A stretch of DNA of 10,365 bases. Source: an uncultured Pseudoxanthomonas sp. GTDB lineage: Bacteria > Pseudomonadota > Gammaproteobacteria > Xanthomonadales > Xanthomonadaceae. Each line of letters opens with the position of its first letter. The first letter of the stretch is position 1. The notes under the pieces were generated by a model that was not told where the DNA came from, did no database searches, and saw only the letters and a list, made by a program, of their open reading frames with translations. The DNA is taken from assembly GCF_946886695.1 (NCBI RefSeq), contig NZ_CAMPJD010000078.1:1-10365 (forward strand), in the 5' to 3' direction. Positions 6,462 through 10,365 of this stretch are shown in pieces. The position numbers and the translations under genes were made by a program.

Positions 6462-8126
6462 TCAGCGCTCCATCAGTGCACACACGACCTGCAGGCGCAG
6501 CGCCCTGGGCAGGACGTCACAGCCGCGCCTGCGGGCCCTGTCGGCCGGCGCGGCCACCGACGTCACGCGTGGTGGCTGGCTGACCGGCGGCGATGAAGAA
6601 GCCGCAACCGTGGCCGGCCTCACGAGCACGGGCGCAGGCGAACTCATCGAGCGCGGCCGCGGCCCGACACGCACCACGAAGCCATTCGCCGTCGCCGACA
6701 CCACCTCGACCCAATGCAGATCGTCGGGCGTGTTCCAGCGACCGCCCACCTTCAGCATCGAGCCTTCATTGCTCGAAAGGGTGGCGGCGGGAACATCACG
6801 GTCGATACTGTAGGCGATGCCGTAATCCTCCAGCTTGTGGATGATTACCGCGTCACCGGCCAGCTTAGCTTCATAGGTCCCGGTGCGGCGCCGCGCTTCC
6901 AGCGTGTAGATCACGGTCTTGTACGGATCCGGTTGAGACGGCATGGCCAGCACGACCAGTTGCGCATTGGTCGTCTGCACCAGACTGGCCGCATCCAGCA
7001 CGAACTCCTGCATATCGCGGTTGTCGGCAGCGATGGTGCGCTTGCGCGACGGCGGCAACCAGCCCAGCCGTTCGCGCTGGTACATGTTGATGTGCTTGGG
7101 CAGCAGACCATAGGTCGTGTCGCTGGTGGCGTTTCGCCAGGCATCGCTCATCAGGTCCCACGGATTGTCGTAGGTGTCGCTGTCGCCGTCGGAATTGTTC
7201 GAATGCGGCAAGCCGTAGCCGTGCCCCATCTCGTGGGCCAGCGGCGCGAGATTGGCGAACGACCAGGGCGGGCTCCACGTTACCCGCGTGCAGGTGTACA
7301 CACCGTCGAGCGTCGCACAGGCGCCGCCGCCCCACGCATTGCCATCCAGTTCACCGTTGAACATCAGGTTGACGCCCTGGATGTTGCTGAAGTCCACCTC
7401 GGCATCCGCCGCCGCCGCACAGTCGGCGAATAGCGTGGACAACTGCGCCTTCTGCTTGCCGTTGGTGGTGGTCAGGTACGCGGCGCGTGGTTGCGGCAAC
7501 GTGTACCAGCCGTGCGCGGTGCTTCCCGCAAGGTTGACCTGGCCGTAGGACACCTCCGACCAGTAGTGGCCCAGCTGGCCCGGCGCGTTGCCGTACTGCT
7601 CCTGGAAATAGGCGCGCGGCTTCTGCTCGCTTTCGATGTCGGCGAACTTGCACATCAGCGTCACCCAGCGCGTCGCGCCTAGCACGGGCGCCGCGGCCAT
7701 CACGCGCCCATCCGCGCCTACCGATTTCGCCCTTTGCGGAACCCGTCCGGTGGGCACGATGGTGTCGATCACGGAGCGCGCCGATGAGGATGACATCACC
7801 TTCGTGACCGGCGCCTGGTACGACACCGCGACATGGCGGTTCGCCAGCGCATACAGGTCGCCCGCCGCGCGCCGCGATTGCGCGACATCCAGCGGTACGC
7901 GCTGGCCAGGACCGGTTTCCAACCACACGTCCAGTTGGGGCGCTGCCTGCACGCGGCCGGGCAGCGCGCGCGGGGGATCCGCCCACTGCAGTTGCAGGAT
8001 GCCCTGCACAACGGTTTCCGCCCGCAACGGAAAGGCCGGGAGAATGCCTGCAAACGCCAATACACAGCCGGCGATGAGCGCCCGAATGCGCACCTGCCGT
8101 GCATCGGCCGATTGGTGTTTGAACAC
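6462..8126 (-). CDS. secreted zinc metalloprotease B (metzincin-type, M6/M11-like)
   Basis: This 554-residue protein should be an exported endopeptidase. A signal peptide covers ~1-36 (basic start, hydrophobic core ALIAGCVLAFAGILPAF, cleavage after LRA). Residues ~37-145 are a likely propeptide. The catalytic domain begins near RWVTLMCKFADI (~153-164). It includes HYWSEVSYG, zinc site HEMGHGYGLPH (His298, Glu299, His302, His308), acidic DGDSDTYD and Met-turn NPWDLMSDAW (Met326). HExxHxxGxxH plus the Met-turn indicates a metzincin; the flanking sequence is closest in style to peptidase families M6 and M11, so exact family is unsettled. After ~491 come a Ser/Pro/Ala linker and a tail with Cys536-x12-Cys549 ending ALMER. 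The GTG start at 8126 is supported by a GAGCGGGG element conserved in the paralogue. It lies 234 bp downstream of that paralogue, on the same strand. Confidence 0.9.
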   Translation of the reverse strand: MFKHQSADARQVRIRALIAGCVLAFAGILPAFPLRAETVVQGILQLQWADPPRALPGRVQAAPQLDVWLETGPGQRVPLDVAQSRRAAGDLYALANRHVAVSYQAPVTKVMSSSSARSVIDTIVPTGRVPQRAKSVGADGRVMAAAPVLGATRWVTLMCKFADIESEQKPRAYFQEQYGNAPGQLGHYWSEVSYGQVNLAGSTAHGWYTLPQPRAAYLTTTNGKQKAQLSTLFADCAAAADAEVDFSNIQGVNLMFNGELDGNAWGGGACATLDGVYTCTRVTWSPPWSFANLAPLAHEMGHGYGLPHSNNSDGDSDTYDNPWDLMSDAWRNATSDTTYGLLPKHINMYQRERLGWLPPSRKRTIAADNRDMQEFVLDAASLVQTTNAQLVVLAMPSQPDPYKTVIYTLEARRRTGTYEAKLAGDAVIIHKLEDYGIAYSIDRDVPAATLSSNEGSMLKVGGRWNTPDDLHWVEVVSATANGFVVRVGPRPRSMSSPAPVLVRPATVAASSSPPVSQPPRVTSVAAPADRARRRGCDVLPRALRLQVVCALMER

Positions 8127-8132
8127 GCGCGA

Positions 8133-8140
8133 CCCCGCTC
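8133..8140 (-). promoter_or_regulatory. start-proximal purine element of protease B
   Basis: GAGCGGGG lies exactly 6 bp before the GTG at 8126. The same octamer lies 6 bp before the ATG of the paralogue. The conserved geometry supports the GTG start over an internal GTG at codon 12, and the element probably serves as a non-canonical ribosome-binding site. Confidence 0.5.
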
Positions 8141-8152
8141 ACGATGGGCGGG

Positions 8153-8183
8153 CCGACATGACACCGCCATGAGGGGGTGTCGG
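8153..8183 (-). promoter_or_regulatory. inverted repeat in the protease B leader
   Basis: CCGACA (8153-8158) matches TGTCGG (8178-8183), and inside it GACACC (8160-8165) matches GGTGTC (8176-8181). They form alternative overlapping stems 27-57 bp before the GTG start. This could be a leader RNA structure or an operator. Confidence 0.3.
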
Positions 8184-8213
8184 CTGGCCTGGGCGGGTCT
8201 TGAGCGGGTTTCG

Positions 8214-8235
8214 TCGCGAACATGCGTATTCGCGA
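8214..8235. promoter_or_regulatory. dyad TCGCGAA-N8-TTCGCGA upstream of protease B
   Basis: A perfect 7-bp inverted repeat with an 8-bp centre lies 88-109 bp before the protease B start. Size and symmetry suit the operator of a dimeric regulator better than a terminator. I do not recognise the regulator. It is not the TGTGA-N6-TCACA site of the Crp/Clp family. Confidence 0.35.
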
Positions 8236-8323
8236 TGCGGATGCGCCGAACTGCGATGCAGTGCAGGAATCGAACGCGAACCCCATCGTGTTCGCTATCG
8301 ACATCGCGCATGCGCGCGACGTC

Positions 8324-8355
8324 AGGGAATACCGGAACGTGTCGGGGTATTCCCT
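8324..8355 (-). terminator. terminator-like stem-loop after metalloprotease A
   Basis: AGGGAATACC (8324-8333) and GGTATTCCCT (8346-8355) form a perfect 10-bp stem with a 12-nt loop, starting 5 bp after the stop codon of protease A. No clear T run follows on the minus strand. It is the strongest inverted repeat in the window and separates the two protease genes, so it may end or attenuate the upstream transcript. Confidence 0.55.
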
Positions 8356-8360
8356 ACGGA

Positions 8361-9983
8361 TCAGCGCTCGCGTTGTGCGCACACCACCGCACGCAGGTTA
8401 CCCGCATGCACTGCACCGCATCGCGCGGGCGGCTTCGCACGGATGGCATTGCGATTCGCCGGTGCGACTGCCTGGATTGGCGTGGAGGGGGACGATACGG
8501 AAGCCGGCCTCACCAGCGCAGGCAACGGGCTGCTCATGATCCGCAGAGGGCCCACCGTCAACACGAAGCCTGTCGCCGTCTGCGTCTTTACGGTAACCAC
8601 ATGCGACCCCTCAGGCGTGACCCAGCGCTCGCCCACCTTGAACATGGAGCCTTCATTGTTCGCGCGGTTGGCCGCCGGCACGTCGGCATCCACGCTGTAC
8701 GCCGTACCCGAGCGCTCGACCTTGTGGATGATCACCGCGTCGCCCGCGAGCGCGTTCTCGTAGGTACCCTGGCGCTTCCGTGCCTCCAGTATGTAGACGA
8801 TGGTCGCGTACGGATCCGCCTGAGGCGACAGCGAAAGCACGAGCATCTGCACGTTGCCCGAGGCCGGCAGGTGCGCATAGTCCAGCGCGATGTCGCGCGT
8901 CGACAGGTCGCCCAGTGCGATCACCTGCTGGCGCGGCGCATCCACCCAGCTCAAGCGGTGCCGCTGGAAGATGTTGATGTGCTTGGGACGCGTACCATAC
9001 GTGGCGTCGCTCACCGCATTCGCCCAGCCGTCGCTCATCACGTCCCATGGATTGTCGTAGGTATCGTCGTCGCCATCGGCGTTGTCCGAATGCGGCAAGC
9101 CATAGCCATGGCCCATCTCGTGCGCAAGCGGCGCCAGGTTGCTGAAAGACCAGGGCGGATTCCAGGTCACGCGTGTGCAGAGGTTTGTCTTGCCTTCCAG
9201 CGGCGCGCAACTCCCACCACCCCACGCGTAGCCATCCAGGTCGCCGTTGAACATCATGTTCACGCCCTGCACGCTGTTGAAGTCCACCGTCGCATCCGCT
9301 GCCGCGCCGCAATCGGCGAACAGCTTCCTGAGGTCGGCCTTGTCCTCGCCGTTTTCTTTGGTCACGTAGTAGCTGCGCGGTTGCGGCAGCGCGAACCAGC
9401 CGTAGGCACTGCTGCCGGACAGGTTGATCTTGTCGTAGGACACCTCGCGCCAGTAGTGGCCGAGCTGACCGACCGCGTCCCCGTACTGGGAGTCGAAGAA
9501 GGCCTTGGTCTTCTGCTCGGTCCCGATATCGCTGAACTTGCACATCAGCGTGACCCAGCGCGTGTTGCCACCCACGGGCGCCGCCGCCATCACGCGGGCG
9601 TTGGCGGGATGCGCGGGCGCCGATTGCGTGACCCGATCCGCCGGCACGATGGCCTGGATCATGGGCGCGGACGACATCACCCTTCCCTGCAGCGCGAAAG
9701 ACACCGCCACGCGGCGATTGGCCAGCACGTACAGATCGCCCGCCGCCAGCCGCGCCTGGGCCGCATCGAGCGCGATGCGACTCCCATCGTCCTTCACCAG
9801 GTGTGCATTGAAACGGGGCGCCAGGCGCGTCTTCCCGGGTACCGGCCGTGCAGGGTCGCCCCACTCCAGTTGCAGCAACCCCTGCTCGATGGTCTGCGCA
9901 CGGATATCACCGATCCCCGCAAGACCCAGCATCGTCCATGCGATGGTCGCCAGCACGCGACCCTTCTTCACCCCCGTCTCCAT
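8361..9983 (-). CDS. secreted zinc metalloprotease A (metzincin-type, M6/M11-like)
   Basis: This 540-residue paralogue of the next gene has the same architecture: signal peptide ~1-29 (VKKGR then a hydrophobic core, likely cleavage after IRA), likely propeptide ~30-140, catalytic domain from RWVTLMCKFSDI (~142-153), zinc site HEMGHGYGLPH (His288, Glu289, His292, His298), acidic DGDDDTYD, Met-turn NPWDVMSDGW (Met316), linker from ~483, and tail Cys522-x12-Cys535 ending AQRER. Six cysteines (148, 224, 259, 269, 522, 535) match those of the paralogue, suggesting disulphides and an extracellular site. Around the zinc site 52 of 67 residues are identical by hand count, so the duplication is old but both copies keep their catalytic residues. 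The frame is open to an ATG at 10076; I chose 9983 because it precedes the signal peptide directly and carries the conserved GAGCGGGG. A GTG at 9989 is also possible. Confidence 0.9.
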   Translation of the reverse strand: METGVKKGRVLATIAWTMLGLAGIGDIRAQTIEQGLLQLEWGDPARPVPGKTRLAPRFNAHLVKDDGSRIALDAAQARLAAGDLYVLANRRVAVSFALQGRVMSSAPMIQAIVPADRVTQSAPAHPANARVMAAAPVGGNTRWVTLMCKFSDIGTEQKTKAFFDSQYGDAVGQLGHYWREVSYDKINLSGSSAYGWFALPQPRSYYVTKENGEDKADLRKLFADCGAAADATVDFNSVQGVNMMFNGDLDGYAWGGGSCAPLEGKTNLCTRVTWNPPWSFSNLAPLAHEMGHGYGLPHSDNADGDDDTYDNPWDVMSDGWANAVSDATYGTRPKHINIFQRHRLSWVDAPRQQVIALGDLSTRDIALDYAHLPASGNVQMLVLSLSPQADPYATIVYILEARKRQGTYENALAGDAVIIHKVERSGTAYSVDADVPAANRANNEGSMFKVGERWVTPEGSHVVTVKTQTATGFVLTVGPLRIMSSPLPALVRPASVSSPSTPIQAVAPANRNAIRAKPPARCGAVHAGNLRAVVCAQRER

Positions 9984-9989
9984 GTCCAC

Positions 9990-9997
9990 CCCCGCTC
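9990..9997 (-). promoter_or_regulatory. start-proximal purine element of protease A
   Basis: GAGCGGGG lies 6 bp before the ATG at 9983, the same element and spacing as in the paralogue. This decides the start in favour of 9983 over the longer frame from 10076. Confidence 0.5.
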
Positions 9998-10040
9998 CAT
10001 CGCGATGCAGATGCGCGTCACGCGCGCCTGAGGCGTTGTA

Positions 10041-10055
10041 GTGCGCGCGCGCGCG
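10041..10055. repeat. alternating G/C run upstream of protease A
   Basis: A 15-bp stretch alternates purine and pyrimidine (GTG followed by CG repeats), flanked by GTGCG (10041-10045) and CGCAC (10057-10061) as a short inverted repeat. Such runs can adopt Z-DNA under supercoiling. It lies 58-72 bp before the protease A start, where a promoter would be expected. TACAAC (10040-10035 on the minus strand) is a possible -10, but no good -35 is seen. Confidence 0.4.
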
Positions 10056-10069
10056 ACGCACCGTGAGTG

Positions 10070-10095
10070 GCATCACATTCGGTGATGTGTGATGC
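10070..10095. promoter_or_regulatory. operator-like CATCAC/GTGATG repeat cluster in the divergent spacer
   Basis: GCATCACA (10070-10077) pairs with TGTGATGC (10088-10095), and CATCAC (10071-10076) also pairs with GTGATG (10082-10087). One left arm can thus pair with either of two directly repeated right arms. It sits between the divergent protease A and cytosine deaminase genes, 47 bp before the deaminase ATG, so it could be a regulator site for either. The regulator is unknown. Confidence 0.4.
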
Positions 10096-10141
10096 TGGAT
10101 TCTTGAGCAGCGTCACGCTGCATGCCAACGACGAATCCTTC

Positions 10142-10365
10142 ATGAGCCCCACGCCCGATTACCACGCCCTCCTCGAAACCGCCATCGCCGAAGCGCGCCA
10201 GGGTCTGGCCGAAGGTGGCATTCCGATCGGGGCCGCGCTGTACCACAACGACGGGCGACTGCTGGGCTGCGGCCACAACCGCCGCGTGCAGGAAGGCGAC
10301 CCCTCCGTGCACGGCGAGACCGACGCCTTCCGCAAGGCCGGCCGCCAGCGCCGCTACCGCGACAC
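10142..10365 (+). CDS. yeast-type cytosine/nucleoside deaminase, N-terminal part
   Basis: A plus-strand frame opens with ATG at 10142 and runs off the window after 74 complete codons, so it lacks a stop here. EGGIPIGAALYHNDGRLLG, then GHNRRVQEGDPSVHGE, closely follow the yeast FCY1-type cytosine deaminase, a zinc enzyme that turns cytosine into uracil in pyrimidine salvage. His57 should bind zinc and Glu59 should be the proton shuttle. The PCxxC zinc motif is expected just beyond the window. GRQRRYRDT after it matches the region leading to that motif in the family. The Shine-Dalgarno is weak. The gene is divergent from protease A across a 158-bp spacer. A related nucleoside or guanine deaminase is possible, but the HGE context favours the cytosine type. 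Confidence 0.82.
   Translation, partial: MSPTPDYHALLETAIAEARQGLAEGGIPIGAALYHNDGRLLGCGHNRRVQEGDPSVHGETDAFRKAGRQRRYRD

Noticed and set aside
5318..6583. Plus-strand open frame opposite ubiE
   Set aside because: The sense strand carries both UbiE signatures and the SAM site. The antisense product is a low-complexity shadow.
8127..8360. Mobile element or REP element between the proteases
   Set aside because: The inverted repeats differ from each other, are not repeated elsewhere in the window, and no target-site duplication or transposase is present. Control sites and a terminator explain them better.
7833..10031. Plus-strand open frame of 732 codons opposite the protease pair
   Set aside because: It spans the spacer and is antisense to both proteases. 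Its product is Arg/His/Val-rich with no fold signature, and similar shadow frames appear opposite both copies because the sense genes are related.
9984..10076. 31-residue N-terminal extension of protease A
   Set aside because: The extension would precede a normal signal peptide and shows no similarity to the paralogue. The start element conserved with protease B sits just before 9983.
10070..10095. Crp/Clp binding site
   Set aside because: TGTGA and TCACA are both present but face the wrong way (TCACA first, TGTGA second), so this is not the TGTGA-N6-TCACA consensus.
10073..10312. Minus-strand small open frame opposite the cytosine deaminase
   Set aside because: It is antisense to a frame with the HGE deaminase motif and has no features of its own.
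1..10365. CRISPR array, tRNA, rRNA or prophage genes
   Set aside because: I looked for regularly spaced repeats, tRNA-like cloverleaf sequences, and integrase or transposase motifs on both strands and saw none.

Overview
The window is GC-rich chromosomal DNA with tightly packed genes. Gene content and style (a MASE1-GGDEF diguanylate cyclase, a leukotriene-A4-hydrolase-like M1 aminopeptidase lipoprotein, UbiE, and large secreted metalloproteases with long pre-pro regions) suggest a gammaproteobacterium of the Xanthomonadaceae/Lysobacteraceae (Pseudoxanthomonas-, Lysobacter- or Stenotrophomonas-like). This is an inference from style, not from a marker gene.

Layout. The left edge (1-167, +) is the C-terminus of a PfkB-type adenosine/sugar kinase. 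After a 162-bp gap with a leader stem-loop comes a membrane-bound diguanylate cyclase (330-1781, +). It converges, with only 11 bp between, on a minus-strand cluster. In transcription order that cluster is an M1 aminopeptidase lipoprotein (5421-3508), an alpha/beta hydrolase with an N-terminal membrane anchor (3504-2527) and a small lipoprotein of unknown function (2530-1793). The three genes are joined by a 3-bp gap and then an ATGA overlap, so they are almost certainly co-transcribed. All three products should sit at or outside the inner membrane. Upstream of them on the same strand is ubiE (6370-5609), the C-methyltransferase of ubiquinone/menaquinone synthesis.

The right third is accessory in character. 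Two tandem, diverged paralogues encode secreted zinc metalloproteases (9983-8361 and 8126-6462, both minus). Each has a signal peptide, an N-terminal region that looks like a propeptide, a catalytic domain with HExxHxxGxxH and a Met-turn, a Ser/Pro/Ala-rich linker, and a short C-terminal tail with two cysteines at identical spacing (C-x12-C). They share six cysteines outside the signal peptides and an acidic DGDxDTYD segment. The 234-bp spacer between them is unusually rich in inverted repeats. Divergent from the pair, the right edge (10142-10365, +) starts a yeast-type cytosine deaminase that runs off the window.

The most interesting material is the metalloprotease pair: its conserved C-terminal Cys tail, the dyads in the spacer, and the alternating C/G run with a repeated CATCAC/GTGATG element upstream. 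I found no tRNA, rRNA, CRISPR array, insertion sequence or phage gene. No gap between genes exceeds 300 bp.
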